Shown here in pieces: positions 1 to 9,432 of a stretch of 50,653 bases of DNA. The position numbers were made by a program, and so were the translations under genes. Each line of letters starts with the position of its first letter. The first letter of the stretch is position 1. The notes below the pieces were generated by a model. That model saw only the letters and a program-made list of their open reading frames with translations, searched no databases and was not told where the DNA came from. This stretch comes from Candidatus Zhuqueibacterota bacterium (lineage in GTDB: Bacteria > Zhuqueibacterota > QNDG01 > JABMRT01): assembly GCA_013202295.1 (NCBI GenBank), contig JABMRT010000137.1:1-50653 (forward strand). Direction: 5' to 3'.

Positions 1-498
1 AACTGCGAAACCATGATTGCGCATATGTTAGGCGGTCGTGCAGCTGAATGGGTGATGTTCAAACATTTGAGCACGGGAGCGGGAAATGATATCGAGCGCA
101 CCACAGAACTTGCCCGGAAAATGGTATGTGAATGGGGGATGAGTGAAAAAGTGGGCCCGGTTACTTATGGCAAGAAGAATGAAGAAATATTTCTGGGACG
201 TGAAATTACTCAGCATCGCGATTACAGTGAACAGACAGCGATTCAGATAGATCAGGAAGTACGACAGGTTGTTGAGGCTGCCGCTGCCCGTGCGGAGAAA
301 ATTATCAGGGCAAATAAAAAAATACTCATTAATCTTGCTGATGCTTTACTCGAAAGAGAAATCATGGATGGGGATGAGATTGATTTAATCATGAGTGGTA
401 AATCCCTGGCTCCAAAGAAAAAAGAAGCACCCATCAAGCCGAAAAAAGCAACAAAGAAAAAAACCGCTATAAAAAAGGATGATGGAGGCAAAACGTAA
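1..498 (+). CDS. ftsH: FtsH ATP-dependent zinc metalloprotease, C-terminal part (5' truncated by window)
   Basis: The reading frame is already open at base 1, so this is the last 165 codons of a longer gene. It matches the C-terminal half of the FtsH (M41) peptidase domain: GGRAAE, then the segment STGAGNDIERTTELAR, whose Asp (codon at 88-90) corresponds to the third zinc ligand, followed by the helical region ending in ALLEREIMDGDEI. The AAA domain and the HEXXH motif lie outside the window. In the family this is a membrane-anchored hexamer that degrades misfolded membrane proteins. The tail after residue 130 is a low-complexity Lys/Ala/Pro/Thr stretch, common at FtsH C termini and probably disordered. 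Identification is secure. Confidence 0.95.
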   Translation, partial: NCETMIAHMLGGRAAEWVMFKHLSTGAGNDIERTTELARKMVCEWGMSEKVGPVTYGKKNEEIFLGREITQHRDYSEQTAIQIDQEVRQVVEAAAARAEKIIRANKKILINLADALLEREIMDGDEIDLIMSGKSLAPKKKEAPIKPKKATKKKTAIKKDDGGKT

Positions 499-557
499 GA
501 CGGTTTGCTTTAACCCGATCCTGCTGGAATCAATATAAATTTCGCCAAATTTGTTTA

Positions 558-1955
558 TTGATTTCGCTTATTGCGATCACATCTTGTACTAAAATGCCTT
601 GGGGGAATGATCCGATACGAATCGGATGCATGCCTGTATTTCATTCTACCCCGTGGCACGATATTACATTGCTGGACATCGTTCAATCCCATCTTTCGGA
701 ATTGGATTCACGAGAATATTTATATATTCCCTTTGATTGGATAAATCAATCCATCAATCAGGATTCGGTCTCCAACCCGGATTATCGTGTGCATTTTGCA
801 CAACGTTGTGATTATGATATGCTGATATTGGCGTATACAGATTCCTTAAAACCAAACAAAATCAATGTGACCTTTGATGTATATGATTTCCATGCTTCCA
901 AACGATCAGTATATCATGTCGAAAAGCTCCTTCCTTTTATCCATGTGGATTCCACTCTTAATAACACGATCCAAACCCTTTTTCAGGAAATGGGGATTTC
1001 TTCTCTTCCAGTCGCTCAATTCTCCAAACCAAAAAGTACAGACTATACAAAGGGACGTTATTCTCAATTGACGGGTGATCTTGAATCTGCAATAAATATA
1101 TTTGATCGTGCTTTTCAAAAGGATGCTTCGGATGCAGACGTCCGATTGGCTTTATGTCAGTCGTTAATTGAAGGAACTATTGAGAAGGATGATCCCACAA
1201 ATCCGTACAATCCAGCATTTATTCGATCCAGAACATTGCTCTCGGCGCTTTCTGATTCAGGAGAACATACTTATCCGATCCATCAACTTCTCGCACTCGT
1301 GGATGTTTATCAGGAACATTGGAATGCAGTGGAGAATCATTTGCGTGCGATATGGCCGGATGAGGATAAAAATGAGGATCCAGATCTGTTGTTCCTTTTG
1401 TCAAGATTGAATACAGCCCGACAAAAAACATTTGGATATCGAAGTAAGAAGGCAATCCTGAAACGCATTATTGCGTTGAATCCAGCACACCAGAAAGCCT
1501 GGCTGGATCTGGCGCAGTATTACTTTTATCATAATCAGATGAAACGGTCTGAGAATACTTATCTTGAAATGCTAAGAATTCATCCACATTGCCTGAGTGC
1601 ATGGATGGGACTTGGCAAACTCTACCTGGTTCAGGATCGATTTGGTGCAATGATCGCGTTGTACGAGAAGATTGTGAAGCGTTGGCCTGATTCTTCGGAT
1701 GTGATATATAATCTGGGATTGGCCTACCATTATCAAGACGACACTCAAAATGCAGTCCGGTTTTTTCAACGGGCGATTGAAATCGATAACCATGCCTATT
1801 CTCATTACTTTTTGGGGATCATAGCATTAAATAAAAACCAGCAGACAGAGGCACTCACACATTTCCGACAATGCCTGATTTCTCATCCACAAAAAGATGA
1901 TCCGTATGTGGTTATGTCACGGCAAGAGATTCAAAAACTGGTCGCCTCAGAATAA
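558..1955 (+). CDS. TPR-repeat lipoprotein (unknown function)
   Basis: About 465 residues with a Cys lipobox (ITSC) near the N terminus, a non-repeat domain of about 150 residues (PIRIGCMPVF...), then at least six TPR-like helical pairs from about residue 170 to the end (for example DVIYNLGLAYHYQDDTQNAV). It is probably an envelope-anchored scaffold; the function is not recognised. The start is problematic. The only NTG start in this frame is TTG at 558, which leaves a nine-residue leader without basic residues. Reading in frame upstream gives a much better signal peptide (KFRQICLLISLIAITSC) with no usable start codon. An ATG at 482 that overlaps the ftsH stop is in another frame and ends at 536-538. 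A frameshift or a sequence error near 485-540 would reconcile this. Confidence 0.7.
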   Translation: MISLIAITSCTKMPWGNDPIRIGCMPVFHSTPWHDITLLDIVQSHLSELDSREYLYIPFDWINQSINQDSVSNPDYRVHFAQRCDYDMLILAYTDSLKPNKINVTFDVYDFHASKRSVYHVEKLLPFIHVDSTLNNTIQTLFQEMGISSLPVAQFSKPKSTDYTKGRYSQLTGDLESAINIFDRAFQKDASDADVRLALCQSLIEGTIEKDDPTNPYNPAFIRSRTLLSALSDSGEHTYPIHQLLALVDVYQEHWNAVENHLRAIWPDEDKNEDPDLLFLLSRLNTARQKTFGYRSKKAILKRIIALNPAHQKAWLDLAQYYFYHNQMKRSENTYLEMLRIHPHCLSAWMGLGKLYLVQDRFGAMIALYEKIVKRWPDSSDVIYNLGLAYHYQDDTQNAVRFFQRAIEIDNHAYSHYFLGIIALNKNQQTEALTHFRQCLISHPQKDDPYVVMSRQEIQKLVASE

Positions 1956-1976
1956 TCCGATTATCGCAGGGATCAG

Positions 1977-2846
1977 ATGGTGAACACAGAAATAGAACAC
2001 ACACAATCTCTTCGGATATCTGGCAAAGAGTACGATCTGTCTTCACGAACACTCGTTATGGGGATTGTGAATGTGACTCCAGATTCATTCTTTGATGGCG
2101 GACGGTTTTCAGATCCAAAACTGGCTTTGCGTCATGCGCTTCAATTGAAAGAGCAAGGCGCGGATATACTGGATATCGGTGGAGAATCCACCCGGCCTGG
2201 ATCGAAATCTGTTTCGGTGGATGAAGAAATTGAGCGTGTCGTTTCGCTAATCGAACAACTCACAAAGGATGGTGTGGGGCCTGTTTCAATTGATACCCAA
2301 AAATCCGAAGTCGCAGAGGCAGCGATTCAAGCGGGTGCAGCCATGGTGAACGATATTGGCGGTCTGCAGAATGATCCTGGAATGGTGGATGTGGTCAGGT
2401 GGCACGATGTGCCTGTTGTTGTGATGCATATGGCGGGAACGCCGCAGAATATGCAGATTCATCCCGAATACACAGATTTGATCCGGGAGATAAAAACATA
2501 TCTCCAGAAGTCGATCCAAATTGCAGAGGATAAAGGAATTCAAAAGTCGCAACTTATCCTGGATCCGGGGATCGGATTCGGTAAATCCGTCAAAGATAAT
2601 TTTATCATCCTTCAACGGCTAAATGAGTTTTCAGATTTGGGGTGTTCCATTCTTACGGGAGTATCCAATAAATCCTTCATCGGCAAGAGTCTGAATCGAC
2701 CTGTTGATGAACGATCATGGGGGACTGCGGCAGCAGTAGCTGCTTCTATCCTGAACGGCGCGGCTTTGGTCAGAGTGCATGCTGTTCAAGAAATGATTGA
2801 CGTTGTGCGAATAATCGATTATATTAAACATCCAGATTTTTTGTAA
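1977..2846 (+). CDS. folP: Dihydropteroate synthase
   Basis: 289 residues covering a complete TIM-barrel dihydropteroate synthase. The family signatures are visible: MGIVNVTPDSFFDGG near residue 28 (pterin/diphosphate loop), DIGGESTRPGS near residue 61, and the later ILDPGIGFGK segment. The enzyme condenses dihydropterin pyrophosphate with p-aminobenzoate in folate synthesis and is the sulfonamide target. It starts 21 bases after the TPR lipoprotein stop and lies 22 bases before cdaA, so it is likely co-transcribed with both. Placing folP beside a diadenylate cyclase and ftsH is a recurrent arrangement in several phyla. No abnormality seen. Confidence 0.96.
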   Translation: MVNTEIEHTQSLRISGKEYDLSSRTLVMGIVNVTPDSFFDGGRFSDPKLALRHALQLKEQGADILDIGGESTRPGSKSVSVDEEIERVVSLIEQLTKDGVGPVSIDTQKSEVAEAAIQAGAAMVNDIGGLQNDPGMVDVVRWHDVPVVVMHMAGTPQNMQIHPEYTDLIREIKTYLQKSIQIAEDKGIQKSQLILDPGIGFGKSVKDNFIILQRLNEFSDLGCSILTGVSNKSFIGKSLNRPVDERSWGTAAAVAASILNGAALVRVHAVQEMIDVVRIIDYIKHPDFL

Positions 2847-2868
2847 CGAATCAGAGAATATAAAATCG

Positions 2869-3657
2869 ATGAATCTGAATATTAAATTGATACAAATCGG
2901 ATTTTTACCCATCGGCCTGATTGACGTGCTTGATATTATATTGGTGTCCTATGTTTTATATAAATTGTATTTCATTATGCGTCGAACGCGGGCAGTGCCC
3001 ATGTTCATTGGAATTGCCATTATCTTTCTGGTTTCATTCGTTGCCCAGGCCATCAATATGCAAGAAACCAGCTGGATATTTAAAAATCTCAGAACCATCT
3101 GGCTTGTTGCGTTTGTAATACTTTTTCAACCGGAATTAAGACGTCTTCTCACATTAATGGGGCAGAGTCGATTTATGCGTGCGTTCATTAAAGAGCAGCC
3201 GAATCTGGTTGTTGAAGAAATCTCTAGAGCTACTTTTGAATTGTCAAAAAGGGGATTCGGCGGATTGATGGTTATAATCCGGGATACAGGATTAAAAGCG
3301 ATTCTTGAGACGGGCGTGCAATTGCAAGCTTTGGTTTCATCCGCATTGCTTATTTCGATTTTTAATCCAAGATCACCATTGCACGACGGTGCGGTTGTTA
3401 TTCGAAACGAATTTATTGAAGCAGCAAAATGTATTTTACCACTTAACAGGCATACATATGTCGATAGACGTTTCGGAACACGTCATCGCGCGGCGCTTGG
3501 TATTTCAGAAGAGTCAGACTCCTTAATCATCGTGGTTTCTGAAGAGACCGGTCAGGTTTCATTTGTTCAAAATGGAGAAATTCTGCAAGGACTTGATGAA
3601 AAGACGTTAACAAAACTACTGATCCAGGCGATGGGATATAAGGATAAGGCTGCATGA
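2869..3657 (+). CDS. cdaA: Diadenylate cyclase CdaA (c-di-AMP synthase)
   Basis: 262 residues. Three hydrophobic segments occupy roughly residues 10-95 (the CdaA membrane anchor), followed by a DAC domain with the diagnostic motifs D173-G-A (LHDGAVVI) and R205-H-R (RHRAALGISE). These bind and position two ATP molecules to make cyclic di-AMP. Family members act at the inner face of the cytoplasmic membrane and govern potassium and osmotic balance and wall stress. No CdaR/YbbR regulator gene follows; instead the PorU-like protease start codon overlaps this stop by four bases (ATGA), so translational coupling is likely. Confidence 0.95.
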   Translation: MNLNIKLIQIGFLPIGLIDVLDIILVSYVLYKLYFIMRRTRAVPMFIGIAIIFLVSFVAQAINMQETSWIFKNLRTIWLVAFVILFQPELRRLLTLMGQSRFMRAFIKEQPNLVVEEISRATFELSKRGFGGLMVIIRDTGLKAILETGVQLQALVSSALLISIFNPRSPLHDGAVVIRNEFIEAAKCILPLNRHTYVDRRFGTRHRAALGISEESDSLIIVVSEETGQVSFVQNGEILQGLDEKTLTKLLIQAMGYKDKAA

Positions 3658-6600
3658 GTCAACGTATGAAATTCAATTTCAATAAACTTCTTTTCAACCG
3701 CTGGTTTCTCTTCCATCTGGCATTTCTCCTGCTGTTTTATCCTAAAGCGAATTATGGGATGTCAGACTATTCTGTTCTTGAAACTTACCAGGATTCACTT
3801 GTCATTGAAGTTAAATTTCCGCAGCCTGCTTCGTTTCAATCCGGATTGGAACAAGAAACTGTCTTACAAAATTTCAAACAAATTTATATCACGACTCAAG
3901 GGAAATTGGCACGGATCGCTCCGATAAAAGAAGAGTGGATTCAATTGTCATCGGGTTTGATGCAGGCTGTCATCAAGGATATGTCCATTGGCATGGAAAA
4001 TACACCCGATCGATACCGACCTGATGATGCCTTGTCCACAAATTGGTACACTATTGATCAAATATCTTCAGAAGGTAATCATACTCTCTGGCGTATCCGA
4101 ATTAATCAATATGAAATTGATCAAAACAAACACGCAACCCGTTATTTAAAAAAGGCAATATTTCACCTCTCCGGTAATGAGATAAACACTACAAAGGGAC
4201 TAAATCCAAATATTGACAAGTCAGAAAATGCGATTCGATCCCAAATTAGAAATTCTGATGTAACCCTTCAAAATGTGACGTCAAATCCAAATGAAAGTCA
4301 TGTTTCACGTCTTCATATTCCCATCAGTCAGGAAGGGCTTTATGTTATTACCCGCAACCAGATGCTTGAGGGCGGGTGGAAAGATTTTAATACTGATCCC
4401 AGATATCTTCGAGTGACCAGTAAAGATGGCGAAATCCCCATACGGATTGCTGGTGAGTCAGATGGCCGCTTTGACGCAGGAGATTATATTGAGTTCTGGG
4501 GAGAGCCAAATTGGGAATTCAATAACGCAAACGACTATCATAAGAATCCGTACGACACATTGAATGTGTACTGGCTTGAAGTTGCAGACCATCCTGGTTT
4601 GCGCATGGGCAGTGAAAGTGGCGTGCCGGCTGAGCCATCTTCAAGTATAATAAACGGGCCAAGGTCCTTTTTATATACAGAGCATTTTGAAAAGGATGGA
4701 CATTTTGATCGTCTGCCTTATGAGCTTGATTTAGAGGAAGGGGATAGATGGTTTTATAATTCTCCGATTATTGGCGGGGCGAAACGTGAATATGTACTGA
4801 AAACACCGAGCCAGGATGAATATGCAATCAACCTTGCGACCTTTAGGATTAAAGTTCGGGGGCTTTCCTCCAATTTGCTTCCACAGCCGGTTGAAATATT
4901 TATCAATGATCGACTGGTAATTCCCGAAACTCAAGTGCATAACCAGACAATGATTCTGGAAAGTTCGGGTTTCAGCCCTACTTATTTAGCTGATGAAAAC
5001 ACCATCACAGTTTCCAACCGTTCCTCTGAAAACGAGCTGGCGAAATTATATGTGGACTGGTATGAAATTACGTATCCATGCCTCTATGAAACAGAAACGG
5101 ACTTTCTTAAATTTGCAGCACCAAAAAACAGCCTGAATCGACAGGTTAGATTCGAAATTTCCGGATTTAGCAATTCAAACATTGAAATCTATAAACTGAA
5201 TTCGGGTCGTTTTCATGGTTTTGAGGTGGAATCCATCACGGACACATTGGACAATACTACTTTTACAGCCATTTTAATGGACCAGGTTTTCAGTGAATCG
5301 GATCAATATGTGGCGCTTACTCCTCGTTCAAAATCTCTGCCGGATACGGTTTATCAGGTCATGACACCTGATTTAAGGATTTCCGGTCTAGGCGCCGATT
5401 ATATATTCATCACACCAGATGATTCATTGGGACAGGATATCCTGCAGCCATTGATTGATGTGCGGGAATCTCAGGGATTGACCTGTAAAGTTGTCTGTCT
5501 TGATACAATCTTTGATAATTTTAGTCACGGGATACGCGGTCCAGAAGCGATCCACATGTTTCTGCAGTATGCCTATACACACTGGACTCCACGCCCTAGA
5601 TTTTGCCTTCTAATTGGCGACGGATATTACAGACATCTTCAAAATATCGGTGTTGAGAATCTGACTCCTGTCTATCATTTTCAGACATGGAAGTATGGTG
5701 CAGCAGCTTCAGATTATCGATATAGTCTCCTTGTAGGCGATGATGATTTCGCTGAGATTGCTATCGGACGGTTACCAGTCCAGGATCAAGAGGAACTGTC
5801 TGTTATTGTAGATAAAATCGTGTCTTATGAAACATCTCCTCCGGAACCTTGGAAAAACCGTTATTTGCTTATTGGATCTGGAGGGACCGACGATGTATTC
5901 CGCGTCCAGTCTGAACATATCATCAATGAGATTGTCCCTGATGCAATCCGACCTGAGAGACTCTATCTATCAGGCAGTTTATTAGATCCCTATGTGGGTG
6001 GCACGGAAGATTTGCTGCGCCACATGCGTGATGGGGTGGCGTTGGTGAATTTCAGAGGGCACGGAGGTGGCGCCATCTGGGCCGATGCCGGGCTATTGGA
6101 TCTGGATGATATTGAACTCATCGATAATTCCGGCCGCTTGCCGATTATGACCAGCATGACCTGTTTTACAGCCGATTTCGCGAGTCAGCGCATTTCATTG
6201 GGCGAAGCTTTGATTTGTGAACCTGAAAACGGTGCAATAGCATTTTGGGGAGCTTCAGGTGTGGGATGGGTTAATGCCGACTATTATATGGTTCAGGAAC
6301 TGTTCAAAATATTCGAGACCCAACCTGAATTGACTTTGGGCGAGATGATTCAATTGGCCAAAAGAAATTTCCTGATTGCGTACCCAGGAACAATTTCACG
6401 TTCTGACGCATATCAATACAATTTACTGGGTGATCCTGCGATGACAATGCCCTTTCCGAAAAATGAATTAGAATCTGAAATCGCGGAACGATCCATCGCA
6501 TTTGATACGCCCATTCAGATTTCAGGCATTTCTGAATCCGCACCATTCAATATTTCAATTGAAATTACAGGAGAGAATGGCGACCCTCAGTTCATCCAGG

Positions 6601-8378
6601 AACTCTCATTTAATAATACGACATTTAATGCAGAAATTTTACCCCCCTCGACACTTCGAACAGGGGGTGTCCGCCTTTACGCCTGGAATGAAGAAGATGG
6701 ATATCAAGCCAATGCGTATCTTCCTTTTGAAATCGGAAACGCATTTTTTGATTCTTTACAGACTGAACCTGCTGAACCTGCATTTGGTGATACCTTGTTT
6801 TTCAGCGTGCGGGTCGCTGATTATCAAGGGATAGAGAGCATCTGGTGTCAATTAAATATTTTATCCAAGGATACGACACTTTCTTTTCCAGACAGTCTTA
6901 TGATGGAACCCACGTCAAATCCCGAAATCTATCAGACTGCTGAAGGCCTAACCGGATTTCAACCCGGTGATTTCATACAATATGAAATCGGCATTCGAAA
7001 CAATGCGAGCGAAAAGCATTTTTCTGGAACTCAATTTCTCAACATTCAGACTTTGCCTGATCTAATTCCTCAAAATGTTCGACTGGGTGGTGTAGATCAA
7101 GTTTTGCTCCAGGTTGACATCAGAAATATTGGCAGACAATCCGTTCAAAATGTGCCAATCCGTTTTTTGAATCAAAACACAGGATGGACGACCTCCATCG
7201 TCACAGATATACCGAGCTCCCAAACAATAACAGCCGAGATACCATGGAATGAAAATGTAAGCAAGATGGACATTCAAGTGACTGTAAATAGCGATTCCAC
7301 ATTGCTCGAAAGTCGATATGAGAACAATATCATACAATCCAGTATTGAAGTGAATCATTATTTAATTACGGCTTCACACGGATCCGGTGGATGGATTGGA
7401 TTCACCGGCGAATTTCAGGTTTCTGTTCCAGAAAAATCCATATCACAAAACAATGTATTGTCCATTGACCGGATTTCACAAAATCAACTACCTGGTACCA
7501 ATCAGTCCATGCATGGCAGCGCAACAGCATATGATTTGAATCTGCCAGACTCTTCATCTATTTCATCGGTACAACCCCCATTCAGTATGCGCTGGACTAA
7601 TTCCAGTAATGATTCTGCTGAATCGCTATATCCATATTACTGGAGTATTAAACAAAATCAATGGGTGTTCTTACAATATGACCAATCCGATTCTATCTAC
7701 ACATTTCAAAATGATCAACTGGGGTATGTATGGTTTATGGAAAAATCTGACGATCAAGCTCCAAATATTGAAATTCATGTGGATAATCAACTTATTGTAT
7801 CAATGGCATATGTGCCAAAAAATCCAAAAATTTCTGAGCTTATTTACGATGAAACCGGTGTGGATAAACGTCTTGAGAATCTTCAAATTCTACTCGATCA
7901 TCAGGTGGAGGATCCGAATCAGCTGATGCTTTCAGACTCCACTGTGGGTGATTCAAAGCGTATGCATGTTCAGTTTCAACCCCAGTTGACCCCGGGGAAT
8001 CACCGCCTTGAAATCCAGGCGAGCGATATCAATGGAAATGCAGGATTTTCGGATCCAGTAGATTTTCAGGTTTCATCCCGGTTCCAGGCAATTTTTCTTG
8101 GAAATTATCCCAATCCTTTTTCATATGAGACTGTATTTGTTTACTCATTGACAGACATGGCAGAGCGCGTGACATTGAAAATCTATACAGTTTCAGGTCG
8201 GTTGATTCGTAAGTTTGACAATCCGGCCATGACTGCTCCCGACTATCATGAATTGGTCTGGGACGGCAATGATGAATGGGGCGAAGAAGTGGCGAACGGT
8301 GTCTATTTCTTCAGATTGAAAGCGGATGGATTTAGTCGAAATGATGAGGTGACTGGTAAAATTGCAAAAATTCGCTAA
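3654..8378 (+). CDS. PorU-like secreted C25 (gingipain-fold) peptidase with type-IX-like C-terminal domain
   Basis: 1574 residues. A hydrophobic signal segment lies at about 12-35. A long N-terminal beta-rich region is followed by the caspase-like C25 domain (about 600-960) with a His-Gly-His-type motif, FRGHGGG (His803), and a nucleophile MTSMTCFTADF (Cys837), as in gingipains. Ig-like domains follow, with a CARDB-like region near 1125-1215. The C-terminal 90 residues form a FlgD/T9SS type-A-like module (NYPNPF...YTVSGRLIRKF...WDGNDEWGEEVANGVYFFRLKADG). In the family PorU removes the C-terminal signal of type IX cargo. The next gene is a PorV/PorQ homologue, which supports that role. It overlaps cdaA by four bases. 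Whether a complete type IX system exists cannot be judged here. Confidence 0.85.
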   Translation: MSQRMKFNFNKLLFNRWFLFHLAFLLLFYPKANYGMSDYSVLETYQDSLVIEVKFPQPASFQSGLEQETVLQNFKQIYITTQGKLARIAPIKEEWIQLSSGLMQAVIKDMSIGMENTPDRYRPDDALSTNWYTIDQISSEGNHTLWRIRINQYEIDQNKHATRYLKKAIFHLSGNEINTTKGLNPNIDKSENAIRSQIRNSDVTLQNVTSNPNESHVSRLHIPISQEGLYVITRNQMLEGGWKDFNTDPRYLRVTSKDGEIPIRIAGESDGRFDAGDYIEFWGEPNWEFNNANDYHKNPYDTLNVYWLEVADHPGLRMGSESGVPAEPSSSIINGPRSFLYTEHFEKDGHFDRLPYELDLEEGDRWFYNSPIIGGAKREYVLKTPSQDEYAINLATFRIKVRGLSSNLLPQPVEIFINDRLVIPETQVHNQTMILESSGFSPTYLADENTITVSNRSSENELAKLYVDWYEITYPCLYETETDFLKFAAPKNSLNRQVRFEISGFSNSNIEIYKLNSGRFHGFEVESITDTLDNTTFTAILMDQVFSESDQYVALTPRSKSLPDTVYQVMTPDLRISGLGADYIFITPDDSLGQDILQPLIDVRESQGLTCKVVCLDTIFDNFSHGIRGPEAIHMFLQYAYTHWTPRPRFCLLIGDGYYRHLQNIGVENLTPVYHFQTWKYGAAASDYRYSLLVGDDDFAEIAIGRLPVQDQEELSVIVDKIVSYETSPPEPWKNRYLLIGSGGTDDVFRVQSEHIINEIVPDAIRPERLYLSGSLLDPYVGGTEDLLRHMRDGVALVNFRGHGGGAIWADAGLLDLDDIELIDNSGRLPIMTSMTCFTADFASQRISLGEALICEPENGAIAFWGASGVGWVNADYYMVQELFKIFETQPELTLGEMIQLAKRNFLIAYPGTISRSDAYQYNLLGDPAMTMPFPKNELESEIAERSIAFDTPIQISGISESAPFNISIEITGENGDPQFIQELSFNNTTFNAEILPPSTLRTGGVRLYAWNEEDGYQANAYLPFEIGNAFFDSLQTEPAEPAFGDTLFFSVRVADYQGIESIWCQLNILSKDTTLSFPDSLMMEPTSNPEIYQTAEGLTGFQPGDFIQYEIGIRNNASEKHFSGTQFLNIQTLPDLIPQNVRLGGVDQVLLQVDIRNIGRQSVQNVPIRFLNQNTGWTTSIVTDIPSSQTITAEIPWNENVSKMDIQVTVNSDSTLLESRYENNIIQSSIEVNHYLITASHGSGGWIGFTGEFQVSVPEKSISQNNVLSIDRISQNQLPGTNQSMHGSATAYDLNLPDSSSISSVQPPFSMRWTNSSNDSAESLYPYYWSIKQNQWVFLQYDQSDSIYTFQNDQLGYVWFMEKSDDQAPNIEIHVDNQLIVSMAYVPKNPKISELIYDETGVDKRLENLQILLDHQVEDPNQLMLSDSTVGDSKRMHVQFQPQLTPGNHRLEIQASDINGNAGFSDPVDFQVSSRFQAIFLGNYPNPFSYETVFVYSLTDMAERVTLKIYTVSGRLIRKFDNPAMTAPDYHELVWDGNDEWGEEVANGVYFFRLKADGFSRNDEVTGKIAKIR

Positions 8379-8397
8379 AAATATACAATCCATCACC

Positions 8398-9414
8398 ATG
8401 AAACAATTCATACGCAGGATTGCTTTGCTTTTAATGCTTCTTTGGATGCATCCGGTTCAGGCGGGTAAATATGCCAATGCTTTTCTTGAGATTGGATGTG
8501 GCGCCCGGGCGATGTCGCTTGGCGGGGCTGTAACCAGTTTTATTGATGATGGCACTGCGTTTTATTGGAATCCTGCTGGACTGTCTTTCATTAAAAAAGC
8601 ACAAATCAGCGGCATGTATGGACCTCAATTCGGCACGATACAAAATCCTCTGGCCAATTACCATTTTATTGGCATTGCGCTTCCTCTGGTCGGTGATGCG
8701 GTAATTGCTGTGAATTGGATTAGGTTGGCGGTTGACGAGATTCCAATTTTTCCTGATTTATTGGGCGCTTCCTATTATGAACGGCTTCTCAATCCCGGTT
8801 TGAGACCGTCGGGTGAGCCGGCGGGATACCTTTCTGATATTGAAAATGCGGTTTTTATCAGTTTTGCCAAACAGAATCATATGCGGGTCAATCTGGGCTG
8901 GGTATTTCATTATGTTCGAATGGACATGCCATTTGGTATAAATATAAAGTGGATTCGACAATCCATTGGATCATACTCTGCTTCAGGGATTGGCATTGAC
9001 ATCGGGGCAATGATTCGTATTTCCATGGCCGATCTCGCACAAAGTAAACGTCTGGGTATGATCGGTTTTGGTATGCAGCTACAGGATATCACACGTTCAA
9101 CCATGACCTGGAATACCCGGCATCAGGACAGTGTCCCCATAAACGCAGTGTTTGGCATGTCGTATGAACAGGAGATCTTCAGGAAAAAGGGAAAAATCAT
9201 TGTCTCGATAGACAGGGAATCACGCTGGGGTGGCAGAAATCGCATGGGATTAGAGCTGCAGGGATTTAACCGGTTATTTCTTCGAGTTGGAAGTGTTCAG
9301 TCTCGCTTCATGGGAGGCATGGGAATAAGTCTCTGGAAATTTACTGTGGATTACGCATTCCAGACCCATGAATTGGATGCATTGCATCGTGTCAGCTGCA
9401 GTTTATCCTTTTAG
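8398..9414 (+). CDS. PorV/PorQ-family outer-membrane beta-barrel protein
   Basis: 338 residues from the chosen ATG. The N terminus MKQFIRRIALLLMLLWMHPVQAG is a good Sec signal peptide cleaved near VQA-G. It is followed by the family hallmark EIGCGARAMSLGGAVTSFIDDGTAFYWNPAGLSF (quoted in parts: GARAMSLGGA, WNPAGL) that opens PorV/PorQ and related FadL-like barrels. Alternating hydrophobic strands continue to a terminal aromatic Phe, as expected for BAM-assembled barrels. A longer in-frame start at 8362 would overlap the previous gene and put 12 residues before the signal peptide, so it was rejected. Directly after the PorU-like gene, it probably acts as the shuttle or receptor for the C-terminal signals. 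Confidence 0.82.
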   Translation: MKQFIRRIALLLMLLWMHPVQAGKYANAFLEIGCGARAMSLGGAVTSFIDDGTAFYWNPAGLSFIKKAQISGMYGPQFGTIQNPLANYHFIGIALPLVGDAVIAVNWIRLAVDEIPIFPDLLGASYYERLLNPGLRPSGEPAGYLSDIENAVFISFAKQNHMRVNLGWVFHYVRMDMPFGINIKWIRQSIGSYSASGIGIDIGAMIRISMADLAQSKRLGMIGFGMQLQDITRSTMTWNTRHQDSVPINAVFGMSYEQEIFRKKGKIIVSIDRESRWGGRNRMGLELQGFNRLFLRVGSVQSRFMGGMGISLWKFTVDYAFQTHELDALHRVSCSLSF

Positions 9415-9432
9415 TCAACAGGGAGAAGGATT

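Noticed and set aside
28-491. Open frames on the minus strand over ftsH
   Set aside because: They mirror the coding strand, lack ribosome sites and have no recognisable domain.
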